Below, in pieces: positions 37,682 through 45,744 of a DNA stretch of 64,000 nt (positions are counted from its first letter, which is position 1; each line of letters begins with the position of its first letter). The notes beneath the pieces are model-generated. The model made no database searches and was not told the origin of the DNA. It was given only the letters and a program-made list of their open reading frames with translations. Made by a program: the position numbers and the translations under genes. Origin of the DNA: Carboxydocella thermautotrophica (GTDB taxonomy: Bacteria; Bacillota; GCA-003054495; Carboxydocellales; Carboxydocellaceae); contig CP028514.1 in assembly GCA_003054495.1 (NCBI GenBank), positions 174,501-238,500 on the forward strand, given 5' to 3'.

Positions 37682-39289
37682 ATGGGAGAGAAAAAAGTCT
37701 ATTATGCTCCACTAACTCCACTTAGTTTTTTAAAACGCAGTCTCTATGTATTTCCGGAAAAAACGGCGGTAGTATACAATGACCGGCGCTATACTTACCG
37801 GGAATTTGCCGCCAGGGTCAATCGCCTGGCCAGTGCCTTGAAAGGCCTGGGAATTGAGAAAGGGGACCGGGTGGCCTTTCTTTGCCCTAATATTCCGCCC
37901 ATGCTGGAAGCCCATTATGGTGTACCGCTGGCGGGAGGGGCGTTGCTCAGCCTCAATATCCGTCTGGTTGCCCATGAAATTAAATATATCCTCAATCACT
38001 CGGAAGCGAAAGTGCTGTTCTTTGATGCCGGTTTGGCCCATGTGGTTGAGCCGATTATGAAGGAACTGCCGGCAGTACAGCATTTTATCAAAATCTATGA
38101 TGGCGAAGAAACTGCACAGATTGATGTCATAGAATACGAGGAATTCCTGGCCCGGGGCAGTGAGGAAGAAATCCCCATTCCCGTCGAAGATGAATTGGAA
38201 ATGATCGCTCTTAATTACACCAGCGGTACTACCGGTTTGCCTAAAGGGGTAATGTATTCCCATCGGGGCGCTTACTTGAATGCCCTGGGAGAAGCGCTGG
38301 AGGCCGGGATGAATTCCCGTTCCGTCTATCTCTGGACCCTGCCCATGTTCCACTGCAATGGCTGGTGCTTTACCTGGGCGGTAACAGCGGTAGGTGGTAC
38401 CCATGTCTGCTTGCGCAAGGTGGAACCGGAGCGCATTTTCGAATTGCTGGTTCAGGAAAGGGTAACCCATCTCTGTGCTGCACCTACCGTGCTGGTGATG
38501 ATGACCAACCATCCCAAAGCACAGGAGCTGAAGCTTGAGCAACATCTGCGCATCCTGACTGCGGGAGCACCACCTTCTCCTACGGTGATCAAGAATGCTG
38601 AGGCTATGGGAGCGGAAGTCATCCATGTTTATGGCATGACCGAGACTTATGGTCCTCATACCCTGTGTGAATGGAAAGCGGAATGGGATGAACTGCCGGC
38701 AGAGGAAAGGGCCAGATTGAAAGCACGGCAGGGAGTGCCTTATATCACCTCTGTGGAAATGATGGTAGTCAACAAGGATATGCAGCCTGTGCCCAGAGAT
38801 GGCCAGACCATGGGGGAAATCGTCTTCCGGGGCAATAATGTCAACTGTGGCTATTTTAAAGACCCGCAAGCCACCGCTCTGTCTTCCCTGGGCGGCTGGT
38901 TCCACAGCGGCGACCTGGCTGTGGTCCATCCCGATGGTTATATCGAGATCAAGGACCGGGGCAAGGATATTATCATTTCCGGTGGGGAAAACATTTCTAC
39001 AGTGGAAGTAGAAAATGTCATCTACCAGCATCCGGCGGTGATGGAAGTGGCAGTAGTGGCCATTCCGGATGAGAAATGGGGTGAAGTCCCCAAGGCCTTT
39101 GTCACCCTGAAGCCCGGGATGACAGCAACAGAGGAAGAGATTATCGAGTTCTGCCGGGAACGGATGGCCCGCTTCAAGTGTCCGAAAAAGGTGGAGTTTG
39201 GCGAATTGCCCAAAACCGGTACCGGCAAGATCCTGAAATACATCCTGCGGGAAAAAGAGTGGGCTGGCCGGGAACGCCGGGTAAATTAA
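37682..39289 (+). CDS. AMP-binding acyl-CoA synthetase (medium/long-chain fatty acid type)
   Basis: A 535-residue adenylate-forming enzyme that activates a carboxylic acid with ATP and joins it to CoA. The phosphate loop YTSGTTGLPKGV, the A5 motif YGMTETYG, GWFHSGDLAVVHPDGYIEI, the hinge RGKDIIISGGENIS and the catalytic Lys in PKTGTGKILKY are present. Overall similarity is to the AlkK/long-chain group, but the acyl substrate cannot be read off. The start at 37682 follows GGGGGAGG; earlier starts lack a ribosome site. The 187 bp upstream hold the fmdE terminator and nothing else I recognise. Confidence 0.92.
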   Translation: MGEKKVYYAPLTPLSFLKRSLYVFPEKTAVVYNDRRYTYREFAARVNRLASALKGLGIEKGDRVAFLCPNIPPMLEAHYGVPLAGGALLSLNIRLVAHEIKYILNHSEAKVLFFDAGLAHVVEPIMKELPAVQHFIKIYDGEETAQIDVIEYEEFLARGSEEEIPIPVEDELEMIALNYTSGTTGLPKGVMYSHRGAYLNALGEALEAGMNSRSVYLWTLPMFHCNGWCFTWAVTAVGGTHVCLRKVEPERIFELLVQERVTHLCAAPTVLVMMTNHPKAQELKLEQHLRILTAGAPPSPTVIKNAEAMGAEVIHVYGMTETYGPHTLCEWKAEWDELPAEERARLKARQGVPYITSVEMMVVNKDMQPVPRDGQTMGEIVFRGNNVNCGYFKDPQATALSSLGGWFHSGDLAVVHPDGYIEIKDRGKDIIISGGENISTVEVENVIYQHPAVMEVAVVAIPDEKWGEVPKAFVTLKPGMTATEEEIIEFCRERMARFKCPKKVEFGELPKTGTGKILKYILREKEWAGRERRVN

Positions 39290-39375
39290 TCTTTTTAGAC
39301 AGGCACCGGACAAAAAGCATCTCCATATCCTAGTATTACCCTTGTTGTGGTAAGCGGGATAGGAGGTGCTTTTCT

Positions 39376-40086
39376 ATGTCTGGCTGGCTGGTGCTTTCGG
39401 TCTTATCCCTGATTAATGGTATTCTCCTGCTGGTATCCTATATTACCAGTAACACTTTTCCTCAGCCTTTAACCCCGGAAGAAGAGGCTTATTATCTGGA
39501 GCGGCTGGAAAAAGGGGACCGGGAAGCTCGAAATATTTTAGCGGAGAGGAACTTGCGGCTGGTAGCCCATATTGTGAAAAAGTTTGAGGGTACTGGAGAA
39601 GATAATGATGACCTGATTTCCATTGGCACCATTGGTCTGATCAAGGCGATCAATACCTACAGCCGGGATAAGGGGACCAAACTGGCTACTTACGCTGCCC
39701 GCTGCATAGAAAATGAAATTTTAATGCATTTACGGGCCACCAAAAACCGGCGCCAGGAAGTTTTTCTGGATGACCCCATTGGCCAGGATAAAGAAGGCAA
39801 TGAAATTACCCTCAATGATATCCTGGGTACCGATCCGGATGAAATCAGCCTGATGGTGGAAAGGGAGTTTGATAATAAACAGCTGCTTCAGAAGGTGAAA
39901 GGCCTGTCCAAGCGGGAACTGGCGGTGCTGGATATGCGTTTTGGCCTCTTCGGCGGGGAGGAACGGACCCAGAAATATATTGCCCGTTTGCTGGGAATCA
40001 GCCGCTCCTATGTCTCCCGAATAGAAAAGAGAGCCATCAACAAGCTGCTAAAGGAATATCAGCAGGAGCGCAAGTTGAAACATTGA
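39376..40086 (+). CDS. sigK: Sporulation sigma factor sigma-K (pro-form)
   Basis: A 236-residue sigma-70-family factor for late mother-cell gene expression. Residues 1-20 form the hydrophobic pro-sequence removed by the SpoIVFB protease in Bacillus, followed by the conserved NTFPQPLTPEEEAYYLERL. Region 2 (NLRLVAHIVKKFEGTGEDNDDLISIGTIGLIKAI) and region 4 (YIARLLGISRSYVSRIEKRAINKLL) are intact. The gene is continuous, with no skin-type element. It shows that the host belongs to an endospore-forming lineage. GGAGGTG precedes the start; no clear sigma-E or sigma-K promoter was found in the 86 bp upstream. Confidence 0.96.
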   Translation: MSGWLVLSVLSLINGILLLVSYITSNTFPQPLTPEEEAYYLERLEKGDREARNILAERNLRLVAHIVKKFEGTGEDNDDLISIGTIGLIKAINTYSRDKGTKLATYAARCIENEILMHLRATKNRRQEVFLDDPIGQDKEGNEITLNDILGTDPDEISLMVEREFDNKQLLQKVKGLSKRELAVLDMRFGLFGGEERTQKYIARLLGISRSYVSRIEKRAINKLLKEYQQERKLKH

Positions 40087-40099
40087 CTCTGGAATTTGT

Positions 40100-40154
40100 G
40101 CCTCCGTTATTTTTTTGTTATCATAAAAAGAAAAAAAGAAAAAACAACGGAGGC
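40100..40154 (+). promoter_or_regulatory. Long hairpin overlapping the yqeG ribosome site
   Basis: GCCTCCGTT (40100-40108) pairs perfectly with AACGGAGGC (40146-40154). The interior is T-rich on the left and A-rich on the right, so the stem can extend inward. The right arm contains the GGAG of the ribosome site of the gene starting at 40160. Confidence 0.55.
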
Positions 40155-40159
40155 GGAGT

Positions 40160-40648
40160 ATGGGACACTGGTTAGTTCCGGATGCGGTTTTTGGCAAGTT
40201 GACGGAGATCAGTCCGGAATTTTTTTACGAAAAAGGGATTAAAGCAGTTTTGCTGGATTTGGATAATACCCTGCTGCCCTGGGCAGAGGGGATTTTTCCG
40301 GAGGAGAGCTTGCGCTGGATTGAGGAAATGAAGGCGGCAGGGCTTTTGCTCTGCCTGGTTTCCAATAACAAACCGGAACGGGTAGCTCAGCTGGCCGGGG
40401 AGCTGGGGATCCCGGGGATTTCTCAGGCGGTTAAACCGCGGCGTAAAGGGTTCCGGCAGGCCCTGCGGCTGCTGGCAGTGAAGCCAGAGGAGACGGCTGT
40501 GGTGGGGGACCAGATCATGACTGATGTGCTGGGGGGGAATCGGGCCGGTCTCTTTACGGTGCTGGTCAATCCCCTCAGCCCTGTAGAACATAAGGGGACC
40601 TACTTTTTGCGCTGGCTGGAAAGGGTTTTGACTGGCCGGCGGGTTTAA
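40160..40648 (+). CDS. YqeG-family HAD phosphatase (subfamily IIIA)
   Basis: A 162-residue HAD hydrolase. Motif I DLDNTLLPW carries the nucleophile Asp and acid/base Asp; motif II is VSNN (Ser); motif III Lys is in KPRRKGF; motif IV is VVGDQIMTDVLGG. Members relate to mitochondrial phosphatidylglycerol-phosphate phosphatase Gep4, but bacterial substrates are unproven. In Firmicutes yqeG is commonly next to yqeH and aroE; here aroE follows after one small gene. Confidence 0.92.
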   Translation: MGHWLVPDAVFGKLTEISPEFFYEKGIKAVLLDLDNTLLPWAEGIFPEESLRWIEEMKAAGLLLCLVSNNKPERVAQLAGELGIPGISQAVKPRRKGFRQALRLLAVKPEETAVVGDQIMTDVLGGNRAGLFTVLVNPLSPVEHKGTYFLRWLERVLTGRRV

Positions 40649-40692
40649 ACCTGAATTGAAGCGGGCATAATGGCAAAAGGGAGGTTATGGCA

Positions 40693-40902
40693 ATGGAGAC
40701 CTTTAGCTGTTATGTCCCTTACCAGGAAATTGATAATGGCTGGGCCCTGCTGGCCCGCATCCGCGCTGAGGTGGCGGAAATACGTCAGCAACACCCGGAA
40801 CTGGAAGCTTACCAGCTGGTGGACATGGGCATTGTTGACAGGAATACGGGAATTGAAGTAAAATTATATTTTTCTCCGGAAAAGCAGGAATTTTTTATCT
40901 AA
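40693..40902 (+). CDS. Small conserved-looking protein of unknown function
   Basis: A 69-residue acidic, soluble protein (METFSCYVPYQEIDNGW...) with no signal peptide, no membrane segment and no motif I recognise. One Cys and a mixed alpha/beta pattern are visible. Its coding status is supported by GGGAGG eight bases before the ATG at 40693, normal codon use and a strong terminator immediately after. It lies between yqeG and aroE and probably shares their transcript from upstream. Confidence 0.7.
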   Translation: METFSCYVPYQEIDNGWALLARIRAEVAEIRQQHPELEAYQLVDMGIVDRNTGIEVKLYFSPEKQEFFI

Positions 40903-40907
40903 AGAGC

Positions 40908-40940
40908 GAAAAAAGGAAGGAGTACCTTCCTTTTTTCTTT
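40908..40940 (+). terminator. Intrinsic terminator between the small gene and aroE
   Basis: GAAAAAAGGAAGG pairs perfectly with CCTTCCTTTTTTC around AGTA, giving a 13-bp stem with a T-run. aroE starts 22 bp later, so some read-through or an unrecognised promoter must serve it. Confidence 0.9.
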
Positions 40941-40962
40941 TCTGGCCAAAGGGGAGAAGATT

Positions 40963-41805
40963 ATGTGGATTGATGGCAAGACCCGTCTGGTAGGTATAAT
41001 TGGACAACCGGTGGAACACTCCAGATCGCCCTTGATGCATAATACTGCTTTTCAAGCTTTGGGCCTGAACTGGTGTTATGTTCCACTACCAGTGGCTTCG
41101 GACCAGGTGGCAGCGGCGGTAAGGGGATTAGTGGCCCTGGGCTTTGCCGGAGCCAATGTCACTATTCCCCACAAGGAAGCAGTTCTGACTCTGGTGGACG
41201 AGCTGGACCAGGCGGCGGCTACAATTGGAGCAGTGAATACACTGGTGATCAAAGAAGGACGAATTTGGGGTTATAACACCGACTGGCTGGGGGTAAAGGC
41301 TACTCTGGACCATATCAAGGCTATACCCGCTGGTAGGCGGGTGCTGGTTTTAGGAGCAGGGGGCTCGGCCCGGGCGGTGGTTTATGCCCTTGCACAGGAG
41401 GGGGCCGGGGAAATCCTGGTGGCAGCCCGACGGCCGGAGGCAGTAGGGAGTTTACAGACCATCGCGGCAGTAACTTACATACCGTGGCAGGAGCGGGCTT
41501 TAGCCCGGGTTGCGGCAGAGGTGGAGATTATTATTAACACCACGCCTTTAGGTATGAGTCCGGAACCCCATTTATGCCCACCTTTGCCGCCAGAGGTTTT
41601 TGGCAGACAGCACAAGGTTTTCGACCTGATTTATAATCCGCAGGAGACCCGCTTACTGGCCAGGGCCAGGAGTCGGGGGGCTACTACAGTAAATGGTATC
41701 TTGATGCTGGTGGAACAGGGACGGGAGGCTTTCCGGCTCTGGACGGGAATGGAGCCTCCGCTGGAGGTGATGTTGACAGCTCTGGGTATCAGTGAACAAA
41801 ATTAA
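40963..41805 (+). CDS. aroE: Shikimate dehydrogenase
   Basis: A 280-residue NADPH-dependent enzyme for the fourth step of the shikimate pathway. The substrate site GQPVEHSRSPLMHN, the catalytic Lys/Asp context NVTIPHKE, GAVNTLV and the nucleotide loop GAGGSARAV are present. The start follows AAAGGGGAGAAG. The remaining aro genes (aroC, aroK, aroB) are 12 kb downstream in their own unit. Confidence 0.96.
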   Translation: MWIDGKTRLVGIIGQPVEHSRSPLMHNTAFQALGLNWCYVPLPVASDQVAAAVRGLVALGFAGANVTIPHKEAVLTLVDELDQAAATIGAVNTLVIKEGRIWGYNTDWLGVKATLDHIKAIPAGRRVLVLGAGGSARAVVYALAQEGAGEILVAARRPEAVGSLQTIAAVTYIPWQERALARVAAEVEIIINTTPLGMSPEPHLCPPLPPEVFGRQHKVFDLIYNPQETRLLARARSRGATTVNGILMLVEQGREAFRLWTGMEPPLEVMLTALGISEQN

Positions 41806-41885
41806 CAAATTTGTCACATTTGCCATTACAATTATGTGATATAATCTATTTGTATCGGTTTACCTGGAATGGGAGGGGTGTTCCG

Positions 41886-42095
41886 GTGGCGAAAAGAAAC
41901 GGCCAATCCCGTTTTGCCTTTCAGCTTTGTCCCCAGTGTGGCAGTAAAAACATTGGCCGCATTGCCAAACAAACCTATTTTTGCCGGGATTGTTTTACGG
42001 AAATCGTGGAAAAGAAACAGGGCCAGTTGTCAGAACGGCTGACCCTGCTGGAAATACTGGAAGATGGTTCGGTGCAGGCCATTGGTGAGATTTAA
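41886..42095 (+). CDS. Small zinc-ribbon protein
   Basis: A 69-residue protein with one zinc ribbon: CPQC (about 17-20) and CRDC (about 35-38), in the pattern CPQCGSKNIGRIAKQTYFCRDC. The N-terminus is basic and the C-terminus acidic. Function is unknown; nucleic-acid binding is plausible. The GTG start at 41886 follows GGGAGGGG; a frame extending upstream crosses the promoter region. A -10-like TATAAT lies at 41840-41845, but TTGCCA upstream leaves only a 14-bp spacer. Confidence 0.8.
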   Translation: MAKRNGQSRFAFQLCPQCGSKNIGRIAKQTYFCRDCFTEIVEKKQGQLSERLTLLEILEDGSVQAIGEI

Positions 42096-42117
42096 GAGGG
42101 CGGGAGCTCTCTTTTTT
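42094..42117 (+). terminator. Intrinsic terminator after the zinc-ribbon gene
   Basis: AAGAGGGC and GCTCTCTT pair around GGGA with one G-T wobble, followed by Ts. The stem overlaps the stop codon. Confidence 0.8.
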
Positions 42118-42242
42118 GTTTATGGCGAAAAATGCTGAATCGAGACGGAAAGTTTTCTGGCACAGGCGCAAGAAATGGCAAATTTTACTGGGCTTAATCT
42201 GTTAAAATATTGCAGTAAATAAAGGGTCGGAGGTGAAAATCG

Positions 42243-42800
42243 GTGGAGGCAGAACTGGAGAAAGAATGGGATGATGCGGAATTATTAGCGGGAGAGGGAC
42301 AGGCCCTGGAAGCTGAAGGAGAACAGCTATTGACTTTAAAGCAGGTAGCCACCATTTTGCAAGTGGAGTGCAGTACGGTCAGGCACTGGGAAAAGGAATT
42401 TGCCGAGTATATGGGGAAGGCGGTGCTGATTAACCAGAAAAAGCATTATACTACCAGACAGCTGGAGGTTCTGACCAAAATCAAGGAGTTGTTGCAAACA
42501 GAACAGTATACCATCAAGGGAGCTAAACGCCGACTGGAACTGGATAATGTACTGGCAGCTTCTCTGGGGGTGGAGCATAATTTTAAGACAACGGTATTTA
42601 TTATGTTCAGTGCCATCATGCAGGAATTGCAGGCTGCCCGCCAGGAGAGCCGGGAACTGGCCCGGGAGGTGGCCCGCTTGCGGGAGGAAAAGAACAGGGT
42701 AGAAGAACAGCTGGCCGCAGCGGAAAATCGCGGTCTCCTGGATTATCTCTGGCGACGCTGGCCAAAGGCAAGGACAGCGGAAGAACAGGGACGGGCATAA
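42243..42800 (+). CDS. MerR-type helix-turn-helix protein with coiled coil (RacA-like)
   Basis: A 185-residue protein. After an acidic N-terminus, a MerR-type winged helix (about 30-95: LTLKQVATILQVECSTVRHW... RQLEVLTKIKELLQTEQYTIKGAKRRL) is followed by a coiled coil (about 120-165). The acidic start, single DNA-binding domain and coiled coil recall RacA-like chromosome-anchoring proteins and phage regulators; neither role is shown. GTG start with GGAGG upstream. It sits just before the pilus operon but is separated from it by a weak terminator and a sigma-H-type promoter. Confidence 0.8.
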   Translation: MEAELEKEWDDAELLAGEGQALEAEGEQLLTLKQVATILQVECSTVRHWEKEFAEYMGKAVLINQKKHYTTRQLEVLTKIKELLQTEQYTIKGAKRRLELDNVLAASLGVEHNFKTTVFIMFSAIMQELQAARQESRELAREVARLREEKNRVEEQLAAAENRGLLDYLWRRWPKARTAEEQGRA

Positions 42801-42815
42801 TGCCCTATTTTTTTA
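42794..42815 (+). terminator. Weak intrinsic terminator after the MerR-like gene
   Basis: GGGC and GCCC pair around ATAAT, followed by TATTTTTTT. The stem is only 4-6 bp. Confidence 0.5.
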
Positions 42816-42845
42816 CGCTATTTCCAGAAAATAATCTGAAATAAA

Positions 42846-42875
42846 GCAGGATTTTGCCGAAGGTATGTCTAATAT
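42846..42875 (+). promoter_or_regulatory. Sigma-H-type promoter of the type IV pilus operon
   Basis: -35 GCAGGATTT (42846-42854), 12-bp spacer, -10 GTCTAATAT (42867-42875). One -10 base deviates (TAAT for GAAT). The pilB start is 49 bp downstream. Confidence 0.6.
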
Positions 42876-42924
42876 AGCATTTAATTGTGACAAATTGTGC
42901 AGTTCAGGGAAGTAGGGGTGAAAA

Positions 42925-44637
42925 ATGTATTTTCCTACCCGCAAACGTCTGGGCGATATTTTAAAAGATGCCCATCTTATAAATGAACAACAATTGCAGC
43001 TGGCTTTGCAGAAACAAAAGGAAAGCGGAGAAAGGCTGGGGACCTTGCTGGTCAAGATGGGGATGGTCAAGGAGGAGGAATTGATTCAGGCCCTGGAGCA
43101 GCAACTGGGAATTCCGGCCATCCGGCTCAGCCGCATGCCACTGGAAGCAGAAGTGGTAAGACTGATTCCGGAAGCCCTGGCCCAGCGCTACAAAGCCATT
43201 CCTATCCGCAAGCAAAACAACCGGCTGACCGTTGCCATGGCTGACCCCTTGAATGTTTTTGCCATTGATGATATTCGGCTTTCCACCGGCCTGGAAGTAG
43301 AACCGGTGATCGCCCGGGAAAGTGAGATCAATGCGGCGATTAACCAGTATTATGGTTTGACCGATTCCCTGGAAAAAATTATCGAAAACCTGGATGAAGA
43401 GGAATTTACCGAAGAGGAACTGGGGCTGGACCAGCTCAAGGAACTGGTGGAGGATGCGCCGGTAGTCAGGCTGGTCAATACCGTCATCCAGCAGGCAGTG
43501 CGCAACCGGGCCAGTGATATTCACATAGAGCCCCAGGAGAAACAGCTGCGCATCCGCCAGCGGGTGGATGGAGTTTTGCAGGAAATGATGACCTTACCCA
43601 GAAAAATGCAGGCTCCTGTCATCTCCCGGGTCAAGATCATGGCCAACCTGGATATTGCCGAACGGCGCATACCCCAGGATGGTCGGATTCAGCTGACGGT
43701 AGAACATAAAGAGATTGACCTTCGCGTTTCCACTTTGCCCACAATTTACGGGGAAAAAGTGGTGCTGCGGATTCTGGACAAATCCCGGGGACTGCTTGGC
43801 CTGTCCGATCTGGGTTTGGCCCCGGAAAACCTGCAGCGATTCGAACAAATCCTCAAACATCCCAATGGCATTTTTCTGGTTACAGGGCCTACGGGCAGCG
43901 GCAAGACTACGACCCTTTATTCTCTGTTAAAACAAATCAACAGTCCGGAGCGCAATATCGTGACCCTGGAGGACCCGGTGGAATACACCCTGGAAGGGAT
44001 AAACCAGGTCCAGGTCAATCCTAAAACTGGCTTAACTTTTGCCGGTGGGTTGCGTTCTATTTTGCGCCAGGACCCGGACGTGGTGCTGGTGGGGGAGATT
44101 CGGGATACGGAAACCGCCCAGATCGCCATACAGGCAGCCATGACCGGGCATCTGGTTTTCTCTACCTTGCACACCAACAGTGCGGCGGCCACCATCAGCC
44201 GCTTGCTGGATATGGGAATCGAGCCCTTTCTGGTAGCCACTGCCTTAACAGGAGTGGCGGCCCAGCGCTTGGTGCGTTCCCTTTGCCCGGAATGCCGCCA
44301 GGAACACTGGTTGCCGGTGAAATGGCTGGAAAATCTGGGCCTGTCGGAGGATGTCTGGCAATATGCCCGGCGGGAAGGAGATCGGGTACTGGTCTATAAA
44401 CCGGGACGCTGTACCCTATGCAACAATACCGGTTACATTGGCCGGATCGGTATCCATGAGGTGCTAATTATGTCTGATAAACTGCGGGAACTGGTGGTGC
44501 AGAAAGCGGCCGCCAGCAAGATTGAGCAGCAGGCTGTAGCGGAAGGAATGATCACCCTGCGCCATGATGGGGTAAGAAAGGTCTTAAGTGGCCTTACCAG
44601 TCTGGAAGAAGTGATGCGGACAGTATTTGTGGACTAG
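42925..44637 (+). CDS. pilB: Type IV pilus assembly ATPase PilB
   Basis: A 570-residue GspE/PilB ATPase that powers pilin polymerisation. The N-terminal MshEN-type domain (about 1-150; RLGDILKDAHLINEQQL), a possible c-di-GMP-binding module in this family, precedes the ATPase core with Walker A GPTGSGKTT, Asp box LEDPVEYTLEGINQVQVN, Walker B ILRQDPDVVLVGEIRD, His box and the four-Cys zinc motif (CPECRQ...CTLCNNTGY). First gene of a long pilus operon. RBS: AGGGGTG. Confidence 0.96.
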   Translation: MYFPTRKRLGDILKDAHLINEQQLQLALQKQKESGERLGTLLVKMGMVKEEELIQALEQQLGIPAIRLSRMPLEAEVVRLIPEALAQRYKAIPIRKQNNRLTVAMADPLNVFAIDDIRLSTGLEVEPVIARESEINAAINQYYGLTDSLEKIIENLDEEEFTEEELGLDQLKELVEDAPVVRLVNTVIQQAVRNRASDIHIEPQEKQLRIRQRVDGVLQEMMTLPRKMQAPVISRVKIMANLDIAERRIPQDGRIQLTVEHKEIDLRVSTLPTIYGEKVVLRILDKSRGLLGLSDLGLAPENLQRFEQILKHPNGIFLVTGPTGSGKTTTLYSLLKQINSPERNIVTLEDPVEYTLEGINQVQVNPKTGLTFAGGLRSILRQDPDVVLVGEIRDTETAQIAIQAAMTGHLVFSTLHTNSAAATISRLLDMGIEPFLVATALTGVAAQRLVRSLCPECRQEHWLPVKWLENLGLSEDVWQYARREGDRVLVYKPGRCTLCNNTGYIGRIGIHEVLIMSDKLRELVVQKAAASKIEQQAVAEGMITLRHDGVRKVLSGLTSLEEVMRTVFVD

Positions 44638-44652
44638 TCAGGGGGGCAGAAG

Positions 44653-45738
44653 ATGGAGCGAATCGAAGGCAGAGACTGGCAGACAGCCAGCGAACTTTTG
44701 CAATTGGCGGTGGAGCTGGGAGCATCGGATGTCCATATCTCCGTTGATGTCCCGCCGGTTTTCCGCATCAATGGCAAACTGGCCGCTATAGGGGAAAGAC
44801 GCCTGAGCAGGGAGGATACCCTGCGCCTGGTCAAGGAAGTGATGACCGAAGAACAGTTTACCCGCTTCAAGGAGAGCGGTGAACTGGACTTTTCCTATAG
44901 TGTTCCCGGCTTTGGCCGCTTTCGGGTCAATACCTATTTCCAGCGGGGTTCGGCCGGGATGGCGGTGCGCGCTATTCCCTTTCAGATCCCCAGCCTGGAA
45001 CAACTGGGCCTACCCTCAGTGGTAAAGGAACTGGCCATGCGGGAACGGGGACTGGTGATTGTAACTGGTCCTACGGGCAGCGGCAAATCCACTACCCTGG
45101 CTTCCATGATTGATTTAATCAATAATACCCGGGACTGCCATATCATGACACTGGAAGACCCCATTGAATATCTGCATCGCCATAAAAAGAGTATTGTTAA
45201 CCAGCGGGAAGTTGGTTTTGATACCAAATCCTTTGCCAATGGCCTGCGGGCAGCCCTGCGCCAGGACCCGGATGTGATCCTGGTAGGGGAGATGCGGGAT
45301 CTGGAGACCATATCCACGGCGGTTACAGCGGCTGAAACCGGGCATCTGGTGCTGGCTACCCTGCATACCTCTGATGCTCCTGGCACCATTGACCGGATCA
45401 TCGATGTCTTTCCGCCTTACCAGCAACAGCAGATTCGCATTCAGCTGGCAGCCACCCTGCAGGGAGTAATTGCCCAGCAACTGGTACCTACCGCTGATGG
45501 CCGGGGCCGGGTGGCGGCAGTGGAAGTGCTGATTGTAAACAGCGCCGTGCGCAACCTAATCCGGGAACAGAAAACCCATCAAATTTATTCCATTATGCAG
45601 ACTAATGCCCGTTTGGGAATGCAAACCATGGACTTTTCCCTGCGGGAGTTGTATTATCAGGGTAAGATCACTCTGGAGGAAGCCATAAAACGGGCCCTGG
45701 ATCCCGATAACTTCCTTCGGCTGGTGAACGGGATGTGA
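44653..45738 (+). CDS. pilT: Pilus retraction ATPase PilT
   Basis: A 361-residue hexameric ATPase that depolymerises the pilus for twitching or DNA uptake. Walker A GPTGSGKST, Asp box LEDPIEYLH, Walker B LRQDPDVILVGEMRDLETI, His box ATLHTSDAPGTIDRIIDVF and the C-terminal retraction motif AIKRAL are present. It starts 15 bp after pilB. Presence of PilT means the system is a retractile pilus rather than a pure type II secretion pseudopilus. Confidence 0.96.
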   Translation: MERIEGRDWQTASELLQLAVELGASDVHISVDVPPVFRINGKLAAIGERRLSREDTLRLVKEVMTEEQFTRFKESGELDFSYSVPGFGRFRVNTYFQRGSAGMAVRAIPFQIPSLEQLGLPSVVKELAMRERGLVIVTGPTGSGKSTTLASMIDLINNTRDCHIMTLEDPIEYLHRHKKSIVNQREVGFDTKSFANGLRAALRQDPDVILVGEMRDLETISTAVTAAETGHLVLATLHTSDAPGTIDRIIDVFPPYQQQQIRIQLAATLQGVIAQQLVPTADGRGRVAAVEVLIVNSAVRNLIREQKTHQIYSIMQTNARLGMQTMDFSLRELYYQGKITLEEAIKRALDPDNFLRLVNGM

Positions 45739-45744
45739 GGCTAG

